Notes: generated by a model not told the origin, from the letters alone. Positions 17,234 through 26,563 are shown, numbered from the stretch's first letter. The stretch is DNA of 64,000 bases from Hydrogenophaga sp. (GCA_011391495.1 JAABQK010000003.1:62001-126000); one strand, 5' to 3'. Numbers and translations: made by a program.

Positions 17234-19534
17234 TCAGCTGTGCAGGCTGGCGGCAGCCGCCAGGGCCGTCATGTTGAGCACCCGGCGCACCGTGGCCGCA
17301 GGCGTCAGGATGTAGGCCGTCCGGGCCACGCCCATGAGCACCGGGCCCACGGTCACGCCGCCGCTGGTGGTGGTCTTGAGCACGTTGTAGAGGATGTTGG
17401 CCGCGTCCAGGTTCGGGCAGATCAGCAGGTTGGCCGAGCCGCTGAGCGTGGAGTCGGCCAGGTAGGTGCTGCGGATTTCGGGCTGCAGCGCGGCGTCGCC
17501 GTGCAGTTCGCCGTCGCATTCGATCTCGGGGTGCTGCGTCACGAAGAGGTCGCGCGCGGCCCGCATCTTTTTCGCCGAAGCGCGCTTGGACGAGCCGAAA
17601 CTCGAGTGCGAGAGAAAGGCCACCTTGGGCGGAATGCCAAAACGCTGCACCTGCTGCGCGGCCATCCAGGCGATCTCGGCCAGCTGCTCGGCACTCGGGT
17701 CTTCGTTGACGTAGGTGTCGGTGATGAAGAGCGGGCCGCGGTCGGTCATGAGCGCGTTGACGGCGGCGTAGTTGGTCACGCCGGGCTGCTTGCCCAGGAT
17801 GGCGTCGATGCGTTCCAGGTGCGTGGCGTAGGTGCCGACGAGGCCGCAAATCAGCGCGTCGGCATCGCCCAGGGACACCATCAGCGAGCCGATGATGGTG
17901 TTGGAGCGGCGCACGGCGGCCTTGGCCACCTCCGGCGAGGCGCCGTTGCGCGCCATGAGCCTGTGGTACTGCTCCCAATACTGGCGGAAGCGCGGGTCGC
18001 CCTCGGGGTTGACGTTCTCCACGTCCACACCCAGGCGGATGCGCAGGCCGGCTTTCTCGATGCGCGCGGCGATCACGGCCGGGCGGCCGATCAGGATCGG
18101 TACCGCCAGGTTCTCGTCAATCGCCATCTGTGCGGCGCGCAATGCGCGCTCGTCTTCGCCGTCGGCGTAGGCCACGCGCTTGCGGCTGCCGGGCAAGGCC
18201 TTCGCCGCGTTGAAGACCGGCCGCATGAGGATGCCGGTCTGCGTGACGAAACGGCTCAGGCTCTCCTTGTAGGCCTCCATGTCGGTGATGGGGCGGGTGG
18301 CCACGCCGGAGTCGGCCGCGGCCTGCGCCACGGCGGGCGCGATCTTCAGGATCAGGCGGGAATCAAAGGCCTTGGGGATGATGTAGTCGGGGCCGAAGAC
18401 CAGTTCCTGCCCGGCGTAGGCGGCGGCCACCTCGTCGCTGATCTCGCTCTTGGTCAGGTCGGCGATCTGGCGCACGCAGGCCATCTTCATTTCTTCCGTG
18501 ATCTTGGTGGCGCCGCAGTCGAGCGCGCCGCGGAAGATGTACGGAAAACACAGCACGTTGTTGACCTGGTTCGGGTAGTCCGAACGGCCGGTGGCGATGA
18601 TGCAGTCCGGGCGCGCGGCCTTGGCGATCTCGGGCCGGATCTCGGGCTCGGGGTTGGCCAGCGCCAGGATGATGGGCTGAGTGCCCATGCTCTTCACCAT
18701 GTCGGCGTCCACCACACCAGCCGCGGAGCAGCCGAGGAACACGTCGGCGCCGTTCATGGCATCGGCCAGCGTGCGGGCGGCGGTGCTGCGGCAGTAGCGC
18801 TGCTTGGATTCGTCCAGCTTGCCGGCCAGGGCGTCGGCGCGCTCGGTGTGGATCACACCCTTGGAGTCACAGACCAGGATGTTCTGGATGGCCACGCCCA
18901 GGTTGACCATCAGGTCCAGGCAGGCGATGGCCGCGGCACCCGCGCCCGACACCGCCATCCTGATCTGGCCGATGTCCTTGCCCACCAGCTCCAGACCGTT
19001 GATCAGCGCCGAGCTGGAGATGATGGCCGTGCCGTGCTGGTCGTCGTGGAAGACCGGGATCTTCATGCGCTCGCGCAGCTTCTTCTCGATGTAGAAGCAC
19101 TCGGGCGCCTTGATGTCTTCGAGGTTCACGCCGCCGAGCGTGGGCTCCAGCGCGGCGATGATGTCGACCAGCTTGTCCGGGTCGCGCTCGGCGAGTTCGA
19201 TGTCGAACACGTCGATGCCGGCGAACTTCTTGAACAGGCAGCCCTTGCCCTCCATCACCGGCTTGCTCGCCAGCGGGCCGATGTCCCCCAGGCCCAGCAC
19301 GGCGGTGCCGTTGGTGATCACGCCGACCAGGTTGCCGCGCGAGGTGTATTCGGCCGCCAGCGACGGATCGGCCTCGATCGCCAGGCAGGGATAGGCCACG
19401 CCGGGCGAATACGCCAGCGACAGGTCACGCTGGTTGGACAGCGGCTTGGTCGGGTTGACGGAAATCTTGCCCCGGTTGGGCGAGCGGTGGTATTCGAACG
19501 CGGCGTCGCGCAGGGCTTGTTCGGCGGGGGTCAT
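17234..19534 (-). CDS. maeB: NADP-dependent malic enzyme (MaeB type, with phosphotransacetylase-like domain)
   Basis: A 766-residue enzyme that converts malate to pyruvate and CO2 with NADPH formation. The N-terminal malic-enzyme half ([71 protein letters not shown]) is followed from about residue 430 by a phosphotransacetylase-like half ([27 protein letters not shown]). That fusion is typical of proteobacterial MaeB. The ATG at 19534 (MTPAEQ) is preferred because AGGAG lies six bases upstream; the ATG at 19540 has no space for a ribosome site. It has its own terminator and may not belong to the purine operon upstream. Confidence 0.96.
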   Translation of the reverse strand: MTPAEQALRDAAFEYHRSPNRGKISVNPTKPLSNQRDLSLAYSPGVAYPCLAIEADPSLAAEYTSRGNLVGVITNGTAVLGLGDIGPLASKPVMEGKGCLFKKFAGIDVFDIELAERDPDKLVDIIAALEPTLGGVNLEDIKAPECFYIEKKLRERMKIPVFHDDQHGTAIISSSALINGLELVGKDIGQIRMAVSGAGAAAIACLDLMVNLGVAIQNILVCDSKGVIHTERADALAGKLDESKQRYCRSTAARTLADAMNGADVFLGCSAAGVVDADMVKSMGTQPIILALANPEPEIRPEIAKAARPDCIIATGRSDYPNQVNNVLCFPYIFRGALDCGATKITEEMKMACVRQIADLTKSEISDEVAAAYAGQELVFGPDYIIPKAFDSRLILKIAPAVAQAAADSGVATRPITDMEAYKESLSRFVTQTGILMRPVFNAAKALPGSRKRVAYADGEDERALRAAQMAIDENLAVPILIGRPAVIAARIEKAGLRIRLGVDVENVNPEGDPRFRQYWEQYHRLMARNGASPEVAKAAVRRSNTIIGSLMVSLGDADALICGLVGTYATHLERIDAILGKQPGVTNYAAVNALMTDRGPLFITDTYVNEDPSAEQLAEIAWMAAQQVQRFGIPPKVAFLSHSSFGSSKRASAKKMRAARDLFVTQHPEIECDGELHGDAALQPEIRSTYLADSTLSGSANLLICPNLDAANILYNVLKTTTSGGVTVGPVLMGVARTAYILTPAATVRRVLNMTALAAAASLHS

Positions 19535-19636
19535 GCTCATCTCCTGGATTCGGAAAAAGATTGTGTCACGCAAGCCCCACTGCATCGTTCCGAGGGCCTT
19601 TCGGCAGGGGTGCCGGCATCCCTGCCACAGGGGCGT

Positions 19637-20890
19637 TCAGGCCGGCTGCAGCAGGTCGTACAGCGTGCGCGCGATCACCTTGGTGGCGCGCCGCAGGTCT
19701 TCGAGCTCCAGGTGCTCGTCGGCGCGCTTGGCATTGGACTCGCGCACCGTGCGCGGGCCGGCGCCGTAGATTACGCCCGGGATGCCGTGTTCACCGTAGA
19801 TGCGCACGTCGGTGTACAGCGGAGTGCCCACCGCCGGAATGGCTTCGCCAAACAGCTCGCGGCCGTGCTTCTGGATCGCCTGCACCAGCGGTGCGTTGCC
19901 GGGCAGGGGCTTGAGCGCGCGCGCCAGCAGGATGCGTTTCACGTCCACACTGATGGCGCGCCCGCCACGTGGCGGGTTGAAGCGGGCAGCGGCTTCTGCG
20001 ATGGTGTGGCGCAGGGCCGCTTCCACCTCGGCCGGGTCTTCCTCGGGGATCATGCGGCGGTCGATCTTCAGCACCACCTTGCCGGGAATCACGTTGGTGT
20101 TGGTGCCGCCGCTGATCTGGCCCACGTTGAGGTACGGATGGGTGATGCCTTCCACGCTGGAGCAGATCTTCAGGTAATCGGCGTTCAGCGCATAGAGCGC
20201 GTTGAGGATGTGCACCGCGCCCTGCAGCGCGTCGGTCCCGCTGTCGGGAATGGCGGCGTGCGCCATGTCGCCGTGCACCGTCACCTCCAGCTGCAGGCAG
20301 CCGTTGTGCGCCACCACCACCTGGTAACTGAAGCCGGCGGCGATCATCAGGTCGGGCTTTGTCAGGCCGTTCCTGAGCAGCCAGTCGGGTCCGACCTCGC
20401 CACCGTATTCCTCGTCGTAGGTCACGTGCAGTTCCACGCCGCCTTTGAGTTTCGCGCCGAGCGATTCGAGCGCGCGGATGGCGAACGTGAAGTTGGCGAT
20501 GTCGCATTTGCTCACCGCGGTGGCGCGGCCGTAGATCCTGCCGTCCACGACCTCGCCGCCGTACGGATCGTGCGTCCAGCCTTCACCGGGTGGCACCACA
20601 TCGCCGTGCGCGTTGAGCGCGATCGTCCTGCCGCCGTCGCCGAAGCGGCGGCGCACGATCAGGTTGGTGATGGTTTCCAGGCCGGCGGCTTTCACCTCCG
20701 CCTCGGGCACCGCGTGTTTCTCTGCGGGCAGGCCCATGGCGGCCAGCAGTTCGGCGGTGCGCTCGGCGTGTGGCGCGTTGTTGCCGGGCGGCGTGTCGGT
20801 GGGCACGCGCACGAGCTCCCGCAGGAATGCCACTTCTTCGTCAAAGTGGGCGTCGATCCAGGCGTCGAGTTGTTGTTGCGGTGTGGTCAT
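19637..20890 (-). CDS. M20-family metallohydrolase (ArgE/DapE-like)
   Basis: A 417-residue zinc-dependent amidohydrolase or peptidase. It begins MTTPQQQLDAWIDAHFDEEVAFLRELVRVPT and shows the M20 pattern: LNAHGDVVPPGEGW (zinc His and Asp), HVTYDEEYGGEVGPDW (catalytic Glu pair) and a late TDVRIYGEHGIPGVIYGAGP segment. The start at 20890 is seven bases after the fused uraD-allC gene, so the two are co-transcribed. A role on a product of allantoate breakdown is possible by context, but ureidoglycolate specificity cannot be shown from the sequence. Confidence 0.88.
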   Translation of the reverse strand: MTTPQQQLDAWIDAHFDEEVAFLRELVRVPTDTPPGNNAPHAERTAELLAAMGLPAEKHAVPEAEVKAAGLETITNLIVRRRFGDGGRTIALNAHGDVVPPGEGWTHDPYGGEVVDGRIYGRATAVSKCDIANFTFAIRALESLGAKLKGGVELHVTYDEEYGGEVGPDWLLRNGLTKPDLMIAAGFSYQVVVAHNGCLQLEVTVHGDMAHAAIPDSGTDALQGAVHILNALYALNADYLKICSSVEGITHPYLNVGQISGGTNTNVIPGKVVLKIDRRMIPEEDPAEVEAALRHTIAEAAARFNPPRGGRAISVDVKRILLARALKPLPGNAPLVQAIQKHGRELFGEAIPAVGTPLYTDVRIYGEHGIPGVIYGAGPRTVRESNAKRADEHLELEDLRRATKVIARTLYDLLQPA

Positions 20891-20897
20891 GGGGTGT

Positions 20898-22682
20898 TCA
20901 ACCTTGGTGTTCGGTGGCGAGTTGTTCAAGCAGGTGCGCGAAGGCGCGCACGCAGAGGTCCATGTCGTCGCTGGTGCTGGACTCCAGCGGGTTGTGGCTG
21001 ATGCCGCTGTTGAGGCCACGCACGAACAGCATGGCCTGCGGCATCAGCTCGTGCAGTTTCATCGCGTCGTGGCCGGCGCCGCTGGGCAAACGGTGCAGCG
21101 GCAAGCCGAGGGCAGCCACGGCGGCCTCCCAGCGTGCCTGCCAGGCGGGGGCGCTCGGCGCGGCGGCGGCACGCATGGTCTCTTCCAGCGTGTGGCGTAC
21201 ACCACGGCGGGCACAGATGGCCTGCAGCTGTGCCACGATGTCGCGCGCCAGTGCGTCTCGCTGGTCATTGCTTGGCGCGCGCAGGTCGAGAGAAAACTTG
21301 CAGGCGCCGGGCACCACGTTGATGGAGCCGTTGGGCACGTGCAGCAGGCCGATGGTGGCCACCGAGTCGCCGTCGTCGGCCGCACGCTGCTCGGCGTAGA
21401 GCGCCAGCTCGGCCACCGCGCAGGCCGCGTCGCGCCGGCGGTCCATCGGCGTGGTGCCAGCGTGGCTGGCCATGCCGATCACCTCACCCAGGTAACGCAC
21501 GCTGGCGTTGATGGAGGTGACGATGCCCAGCGGCAGGTCCAGTTCGTTGAGCACCGGGCCTTGTTCGATGTGCACCTCGACGAAGCCCAGGTATTTCGAA
21601 GGGTCGCGCTGCAGTGCACCGATGGCCTCCAGCGAGGCGGGCAGGCCGGCGTGCTGCATGGCCGCGCGCATGGGGACGCCGTCGGCGTCGCGCTGGTCGA
21701 GCCAGGCCGGGTTGAAGTGGCCGGTGAGTGCACCCGAGCCGAGGAAGGTGGCCTTGTAGCGCTGTCCTTCTTCTTCGGCGAATGCGACCAGTTCGATGGC
21801 AAACGGCAGGCGTCGCCCGCTGGTGTGCAGCTGCTGCACACAGGCCATGGGCACGAAGATGCCGAGGCGCCCGTCGTATTTGCCGCCGTTGCGCACCGTG
21901 TCGTAGTGGCTGCCGGTCAGCAGGCTGGGCGCATCGGGCGCACTGCCGTGGTAGCGGCCCACCACGTTGCCCACCGCGTCGATGTGCGCCTCGTCAAAGC
22001 CCAGCGCCAGCATCTGCTGCTGCAGCTGGGCCGCGCAGGCGCGGTGCGCATCGGTCAGGTAGGTCACCGTGAGCTGGCCGAGTTCGGCGTAGCCCGGGTC
22101 GGTGTGGCGCGCCAGGTCTTCGTGCCAGTCCCAGACCGCGTTGCCCAGCCTGGGCTCGAAGCCGAACTTGTCGTTCAGGCGGATCTCGGCGATGCGGTGG
22201 ATGTTGCGCAGGCACTCGGCGCGCTCGAAGTCCACCGGGTTGTGCAGGCGGCGCTCGAAGGTGGCGATGATCTCTGCCTTGGTCAGGCCCGTGCCGCGCG
22301 GGCCGCGCACCGCGAGGATGAAGGGGAAACCGTGCTTCGCGTTGTAGTCGGCGTTGAGCCGCTGGATGTGCGCGAACTCCTCGGGCGTGCAGTTCGTCAG
22401 GCCGGCCTTGGTCTGCTCATTGGTCGATTCCGCGGTGAGCGACTGGCTGACCATGGCCTTGCCCGCGAGCTCGGGGTGGGCTCGGATGAGCGCGAGTTGC
22501 GGACCCACGCCAGCTGCATCGAGCACGCGCACCATGGCGTGCTTGAGGGCGGCCAGAGAGGCGAACGGCCTGTGCAACAGCGCCTGCTCGGCGATCCAGG
22601 GCGAATGCTCGTACAGGCCGTCGAGCAGCATCGCGGCTTCGGCCGGCGGCGCGGCGTTGAGTTGGTCCAGGGTGATGGGCAT
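20898..22682 (-). CDS. Fused OHCU decarboxylase (UraD) and allantoate amidohydrolase (AllC)
   Basis: A 594-residue two-domain protein. Residues 1-167 match UraD, which decarboxylates OHCU to S-allantoin; the active-site histidine is in RAHPELAGKA (H69). After a linker (about 168-190), residues 190-594 match allantoate amidohydrolase of the M20 group: LTGSHYDTVRNGGKYDGRLG, FAEEEGQRY, EVHIEQGPVLNELDLPLGIV, GMASHAGTTPMDRRRDA and a C-terminal SGAGHDAMKLH. The two activities flank allantoinase in the pathway, and puuE is the next gene upstream (21-base gap). No internal stop or frameshift separates the domains. Confidence 0.94.
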   Translation of the reverse strand: MPITLDQLNAAPPAEAAMLLDGLYEHSPWIAEQALLHRPFASLAALKHAMVRVLDAAGVGPQLALIRAHPELAGKAMVSQSLTAESTNEQTKAGLTNCTPEEFAHIQRLNADYNAKHGFPFILAVRGPRGTGLTKAEIIATFERRLHNPVDFERAECLRNIHRIAEIRLNDKFGFEPRLGNAVWDWHEDLARHTDPGYAELGQLTVTYLTDAHRACAAQLQQQMLALGFDEAHIDAVGNVVGRYHGSAPDAPSLLTGSHYDTVRNGGKYDGRLGIFVPMACVQQLHTSGRRLPFAIELVAFAEEEGQRYKATFLGSGALTGHFNPAWLDQRDADGVPMRAAMQHAGLPASLEAIGALQRDPSKYLGFVEVHIEQGPVLNELDLPLGIVTSINASVRYLGEVIGMASHAGTTPMDRRRDAACAVAELALYAEQRAADDGDSVATIGLLHVPNGSINVVPGACKFSLDLRAPSNDQRDALARDIVAQLQAICARRGVRHTLEETMRAAAAPSAPAWQARWEAAVAALGLPLHRLPSGAGHDAMKLHELMPQAMLFVRGLNSGISHNPLESSTSDDMDLCVRAFAHLLEQLATEHQG

Positions 22683-22703
22683 GGGAGAACCTTGCGTGTG
22701 GCC

Positions 22704-23681
22704 TCAGGCCGCGTTGACGGGGTGTGTGGCCTTCCAGTGGCGCGCGATGTCCAGGCGGCGCGCCACCCAGACCTTGTCGTGCGACTGGATGTGGTCCAGG
22801 AAACGCTGCAGCGCGGTGATGCGGCCCGGGCGGCCGAGCAGGCGGCAGTGCATGCCGATGCTCATCATCTTGGGGCGGTCCAGCCCCTCAGGGTCGCCCT
22901 CGGCATACAGCGCGTCGAAACTGTCCTTCATGTACTGGAAGAAGGGGTCGGCGTGCGAATAGCCCTGGGGCAGGGCGAAGCGCATGTCGTTGCAGTCCAG
23001 CGTGTACGGCACGATGAGCTGATGCGCGTCCGTCCCGTCGGTCTTGCGCACCTTCATCCAGAACGGCAGGTCTTCGCCGTAGTAGTCGCTGTCGTATTCG
23101 AAGCCACCGAAGTCGGCCACCAGGCGGCGCGTGTTGGGGCTGTCGCGGCCGGTGTACCAGCCCAGGCCATGGATATGGCCTTCCCCTCCCCGGCGTTCGC
23201 CGGTGATGCGCTCAAGGATCGCCATCGCCTCGGCCATGTGAGCGCGCTCGGTGGCTTCGTCGATGGCCTGATAGTGGATCCACTTCAGGCCGTGGCAGGC
23301 GATGTCGTAGCCGAGTTGCTGGAACGCGGCGGTCAGTTCGGGGTGCCTTTCCAGCGCGGTGGCGACGCCAAACACGGTGAGCGGAAGGCCACGCTTCTCG
23401 AACTCGCGCAGCAGGCGCCAGACACCGGCGCGCGAGCCGTATTCGTAGATGCCTTCCATGCTGATGTGCCGGTCCGGGAAGGAAGCCGGGTTGAACATCT
23501 CCGAAAGGAACTGTTCCGAGCCGGCATCGCCGTGCAGCACGCAGTTCTCGCCACCTTCCTCGTAGTTCAGCACGAACTGCACCGCGATGCGCGCACCGTT
23601 CGGCCAGCGCGCGTGCGGCACGTCACGGCCATAGCCAACCAGGTCGCGGGGGTAGGGGGCGGTGGAGTCGTAGACGGTCAT
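22704..23681 (-). CDS. puuE: Allantoinase PuuE (polysaccharide deacetylase-like)
   Basis: A 325-residue metal-independent type allantoinase that opens the allantoin ring to allantoate. It has the PuuE features YPRDLVGYGRDVPHARWPNGARIAVQFVLNYEEGGE, IACHGLKWIHYQAIDEATER and GWYTGRDSPNTRRLV, and belongs to the polysaccharide-deacetylase fold rather than the amidohydrolase-type AllB. It lies between the GntR gene (118-base gap holding repeat copy C) and the fused uraD-allC gene. Confidence 0.95.
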   Translation of the reverse strand: MTVYDSTAPYPRDLVGYGRDVPHARWPNGARIAVQFVLNYEEGGENCVLHGDAGSEQFLSEMFNPASFPDRHISMEGIYEYGSRAGVWRLLREFEKRGLPLTVFGVATALERHPELTAAFQQLGYDIACHGLKWIHYQAIDEATERAHMAEAMAILERITGERRGGEGHIHGLGWYTGRDSPNTRRLVADFGGFEYDSDYYGEDLPFWMKVRKTDGTDAHQLIVPYTLDCNDMRFALPQGYSHADPFFQYMKDSFDALYAEGDPEGLDRPKMMSIGMHCRLLGRPGRITALQRFLDHIQSHDKVWVARRLDIARHWKATHPVNAA

Positions 23682-23710
23682 GTCGGTCGGAGCGAGGAGG
23701 TTGATCCAGT

Positions 23711-23799
23711 AGCACCGCGGAACTGGCTTTGCCAGGCCGCTGGTGCTGCCCCTTGAGGGGCGGAGCGGCTACGCGAAGCGAGCAAGCGATGGGGGTGGT
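23711..23799 (-). repeat. Dispersed intercistronic hairpin repeat, copy C
   Basis: On the minus strand it follows the GntR TAG stop directly (TAGACCACCCCCATCGC). It contains CCCCTCAAGGGG, then GGCCTGGCAAAGCCAG, and ends GTTCCGCGGTGCT. It has an extra internal segment (TTGCTCGCTTCGCGTAGCC) compared with copies A and B. Confidence 0.8.
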
Positions 23800-24465
23800 C
23801 TAGGAGAGCGCCAGCGACAGGTCGTTGGTCGGCAACTTGCGGTCGAAGGTCAGGCCCTCCTCCACATGTTGCAGGTGATCGTTCATGAGGCGCACCGCCA
23901 GTTCCTCGTCCTTGGCGGCCAGCGCCTTGACGATGGCCACGTGTTCCTCGTTGGAGTGTTCGGCCGCGTTGGTGCTCTGGTACATGAGCGTGATCAGCGC
24001 GCAGCGCGAGATGAGCTCGCGCAGCAGCTCGGCCAGCACCTGGTTGCCCATGAGCTCGGCCATGCGCACATGAAAGTCGCCCAGCAGTTCGGTGCGGCCG
24101 GGCACGTCCTGGTTGTCCACAGCCTGCTTTTCCTGCGCCACGTGTTCGCGCAGAGCCTTGATCTTGCTTGGGGTGACCTGGCGCACGAAGGCGCGGGTCA
24201 TCTCGGCCTCGAGCATGCGGCGCACGGCAAACACCTGCTTGGCCTCGTCCACCGAAGGCGCGGCCACGAAGGCGCCGCGCGCAGGCTCCAGCCGGATCAG
24301 GCGGTTCTGCGACAACTGGAACAGCGCCTGGCGCACCAGCGTGCGAGAAACGCCGAAATGGTCGGCCAGTTTCTGTTCGGCCAGCTTGGTCCCGGGATGC
24401 AGCCGGTGCTCCACGATGGCTTTGGTGAGGGACTCGACGATCTGGCTGGTGCTGGAGGTTTCCAT
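23800..24465 (-). CDS. GntR-family transcriptional regulator (FCD/FadR subfamily)
   Basis: A 221-residue repressor-type protein. The winged helix-turn-helix is at about residues 8-75 (IVEHRLHPGTKLAEQKLADHFGVSRTLVRQALFQLSQNRLI). The FCD ligand-binding domain follows (VRRMLEAEMTRAF, DFHVRMAELMGNQVLAELLRELISRC, HVAIVKALAAKDEELA), with the Asp/His metal-site residues of the family. It is divergent from uraH across a 16-bp perfect palindrome, so it probably represses itself and uraH. The same core upstream of the permease, importer and puuD defines a likely purine-catabolism regulon. The ligand is unknown; a pathway intermediate is expected. Confidence 0.92.
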   Translation of the reverse strand: METSSTSQIVESLTKAIVEHRLHPGTKLAEQKLADHFGVSRTLVRQALFQLSQNRLIRLEPARGAFVAAPSVDEAKQVFAVRRMLEAEMTRAFVRQVTPSKIKALREHVAQEKQAVDNQDVPGRTELLGDFHVRMAELMGNQVLAELLRELISRCALITLMYQSTNAAEHSNEEHVAIVKALAAKDEELAVRLMNDHLQHVEEGLTFDRKLPTNDLSLALS

Positions 24466-24490
24466 GCGATCATCATATCCAGAAAAACAA

Positions 24491-24506
24491 AAAGTGTATA
24501 CACTTT
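24491..24506. promoter_or_regulatory. GntR-type operator between gntR and uraH
   Basis: AAAGTGTATACACTTT is a perfect 16-bp palindrome shared by both divergent genes. On the minus strand ATGACA-N16-TACACT could form a promoter for the regulator gene, overlapping the site. The identical 16-mer occurs upstream of puuD. Confidence 0.85.
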
Positions 24507-24537
24507 CAGTCGACTGTCATTTGAAAGGATGCACCCC

Positions 24538-24891
24538 ATGGGCCTGAGTACCCACGTTCTGGACACCATGCACGGCTGCCCTGCCGCCGGCATGGCCGTC
24601 GAGCTCTACACCACCGAGGGCGATCAGGCCACGCTGGTCAAGCGCTTTACGCTCAATGCCGACGGCCGCAACCCCGACGGTCTGCTCTACGACAACGCCA
24701 ACCTCAAAGCGGGAACTTACCGCCTGGTATTCGATGTGAAGGGCTATTTCGCGCGCAAGGGTGTGGCCTTGCCCGAGCCCAATTTCCTCAACCGCGTCGC
24801 GCTGGATTTTGGAGTAGCGCACGCCGACCAGCACTACCACGTGCCCCTGCTGGTCAGTCCCTGGAGCTACTCTACCTACCGCGGCAGTTGA
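24538..24891 (+). CDS. uraH: 5-hydroxyisourate hydrolase UraH (transthyretin-like)
   Basis: A 117-residue transthyretin-related protein that hydrolyses 5-hydroxyisourate to OHCU. The N-terminal GLSTHVLDTMHGCPAAGM and the C-terminal hallmark YRGS are intact. The ATG at 24538 is preferred because AAAGGA is eight bases upstream; the ATG at 24529 abuts that sequence. The gene is divergent from the GntR regulator with a palindromic operator 32 bases before the start. A hairpin follows the stop. Confidence 0.96.
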   Translation: MGLSTHVLDTMHGCPAAGMAVELYTTEGDQATLVKRFTLNADGRNPDGLLYDNANLKAGTYRLVFDVKGYFARKGVALPEPNFLNRVALDFGVAHADQHYHVPLLVSPWSYSTYRGS

Positions 24892-24894
24892 TGC

Positions 24895-24921
24895 AAAAAA
24901 AAGCCCGCGCGATGCGGGCTT
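24895..24921 (-). terminator. Terminator between uraH and the TonB-like lipoprotein gene
   Basis: The minus strand reads AAGCCCGCATCGCGCGGGCTTTTTTTT, an 8-bp stem with a run of eight T residues that overlaps the stem end. It fits the minus-strand gene ending at 24950. The hairpin is also just after the uraH stop and may help end that transcript, though it lacks a T run there. Confidence 0.85.
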
Positions 24922-24949
24922 GTCAACCTCAGAGAAAAAACATTTCGGT

Positions 24950-25501
24950 TCAGCGGTCGCTCTGTCCTTCGGTGAGCGTGTCGAGCTGGAACTTGCCGCT
25001 CTTGTCCCACAGCCAGGTGTCGGTGTAGGTGACGCCGCCCAGGCGAACGGGCGCGGGGAAAGGTGCGGCGGCGTGCACGGTGCGCTCGATGGCCATGCGG
25101 CTGGCTGCGTCGCTCGGTGGACGCATCCAGTTGAGGCGCTTGATGTTGCCCCGCCCGTCGATGTCAAGCTGCATGACGCCCACACCCAGCAGCAAGGGTG
25201 GCATTTTCCCTTTGTAAATGCGGTCGCCATTCTTGTCGTAAATATGGCGGGCACCGTGCTGGCGGTAGTCGCGGGGGGAAACGGCGTTAGAGATCAGCAA
25301 GGGTGCAGGCTCTGCCGCCACCGGTGCGGCCGGAGCCGGTGCGGGCGCCTTCGCGATGGGCTTGGGGGCGGGTGCGGGCGGCACGGGCGTTGCGCAGGAA
25401 GCGAGCAAGACGGCGGTCAGGCTGCCCAGCAGACCCCAGACGGTCTTGCGGTTGCTGGCTGCGCCGGTGTCGGCTTGCGGTGCGTGGGTGATGTCTCTCA
25501 T
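24950..25501 (-). CDS. Putative lipoprotein with TonB C-terminal-like domain
   Basis: A 183-residue protein. From the ATG at 25501 (GAGG six bases upstream) it has a hydrophobic signal segment ending in lipobox LLASC (Cys 36), then an Ala/Pro-rich spacer (PAPAPKPIAKAPAPAPAAPVAA). The globular part GVGVMQLDIDGRGNIKRLNWMRPPSDAASRMAIERTVHAAAPFPAP resembles the TonB C-terminal fold found in energy-transducer-like proteins. The ORF-track start 22 codons earlier lacks a ribosome site. No specific function can be assigned and no link to the purine genes is evident. Confidence 0.78.
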   Translation of the reverse strand: MRDITHAPQADTGAASNRKTVWGLLGSLTAVLLASCATPVPPAPAPKPIAKAPAPAPAAPVAAEPAPLLISNAVSPRDYRQHGARHIYDKNGDRIYKGKMPPLLLGVGVMQLDIDGRGNIKRLNWMRPPSDAASRMAIERTVHAAAPFPAPVRLGGVTYTDTWLWDKSGKFQLDTLTEGQSDR

Positions 25502-25677
25502 GATGGGCCTCATCGTTCGGTAAGTGATCCGGTGCGTGGCGCGTGTCACCGGAGATCGGCCCGTCAAGCTCCATGTGGGCGGGCGAATGCAGTGTATGGT
25601 GGTTTTGCACCTTTGCCGGGTGCTGGCTGACCCGATACTTGACGCCGCTGACCAGCTTTACGATTACTCACATTTTC

Positions 25678-26532
25678 ATGGCAAACGCACCACACATGGT
25701 CCGCCACCTGGACGATCTATTGCGCCGTCTGGCGTCTGCACCCGCCATGCTGGTCACGGTGGTGGATACGCACGGGTCCGTGCCGCGGGAGGTCGGAGCC
25801 TGGATGGCGGTGTTCGCCGACGCCCTGGTGGGCACCATCGGCGGTGGCCATCTGGAATGGGAGGCCCAACGCCAGGCCCGAGCCAGCCTGACCGCCCCGG
25901 GGGACGGCGTGGGCGCGCCCTGGGAACAGCGCGTGGTGCTGGGCCCCAGCCTTGGCCAGTGCTGCGGGGGCCGCCTGGTGCTGCGCTTCGAGCGGGTCGC
26001 CGCGGCCGATGGGCCCGCCTTGCGGGAACGCCTGGCGCCCACCTGGTCGCCACTGGCCCTGTTTGGTGGTGGCCATGTGGGGCATGCCATCGTGCAGGCA
26101 CTTGCGCCACTGCCCTTCTCGGTGACCTGGATCGACAGCCGGGACGGGGTGTTCCCCGCCGACCTGCCCGAGCATGTGCGCACCGAGCACTCCGAGCCAG
26201 CACAGGCTGCCGTGGGCGACATCGCGGCCGGTTCGCGGGTGCTGATCATGAGTTTTTCCCACGCCGAAGACCTGGACATCGTGGCCGCCTGCCTGCAGCG
26301 CCAGCGGGTGCGTGCCGATCTGCCTTTCGTGGGGCTGATCGGCAGCCGAAGCAAATGGGCCAGCTTTCGCCACCGCCTGCAGGAGCGCGGTTTCACCGAC
26401 CGGGAGCTGGCCCGCATCACCTGCCCGATCGGCCTGCCCGGCATTGGCGGCAAGGAGCCCGCCGTGATCGCGGCCTCGGTGGTGGCTCAGTTGTTGCATG
26501 ACCTGGCAGAACCCGCGGCCAAGTCCCGTTGA
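25678..26532 (+). CDS. xdhC: Xanthine dehydrogenase accessory protein XdhC
   Basis: A 284-residue protein that binds molybdenum cofactor and inserts it, in sulfurated form, into xanthine dehydrogenase. Typical stretches are LVTVVDTHGSVPREVGAWMAVF, GTIGGGHLEWEA, LGPSLGQCCGGRLVLRFE and LIGSRSKWASFRHRL. It starts MANAPHMVRHLDDLLRRL at 25678; the earlier in-frame starts read through the intergenic region. Unusually, xdhA and xdhB are not adjacent and not in the window. puuD follows after a 181-base gap with its own operator. Confidence 0.93.
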   Translation: MANAPHMVRHLDDLLRRLASAPAMLVTVVDTHGSVPREVGAWMAVFADALVGTIGGGHLEWEAQRQARASLTAPGDGVGAPWEQRVVLGPSLGQCCGGRLVLRFERVAAADGPALRERLAPTWSPLALFGGGHVGHAIVQALAPLPFSVTWIDSRDGVFPADLPEHVRTEHSEPAQAAVGDIAAGSRVLIMSFSHAEDLDIVAACLQRQRVRADLPFVGLIGSRSKWASFRHRLQERGFTDRELARITCPIGLPGIGGKEPAVIAASVVAQLLHDLAEPAAKSR

Positions 26533-26563
26533 GGGACATCCGGTTGCCCGGGTTCGTCCCGGG

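Noticed and set aside
17021-21001. A 1326-residue plus-strand ORF
   Set aside because: It is the complement of maeB and the M20 hydrolase gene, which have clear family motifs on the minus strand. Its composition is typical of a shadow frame.
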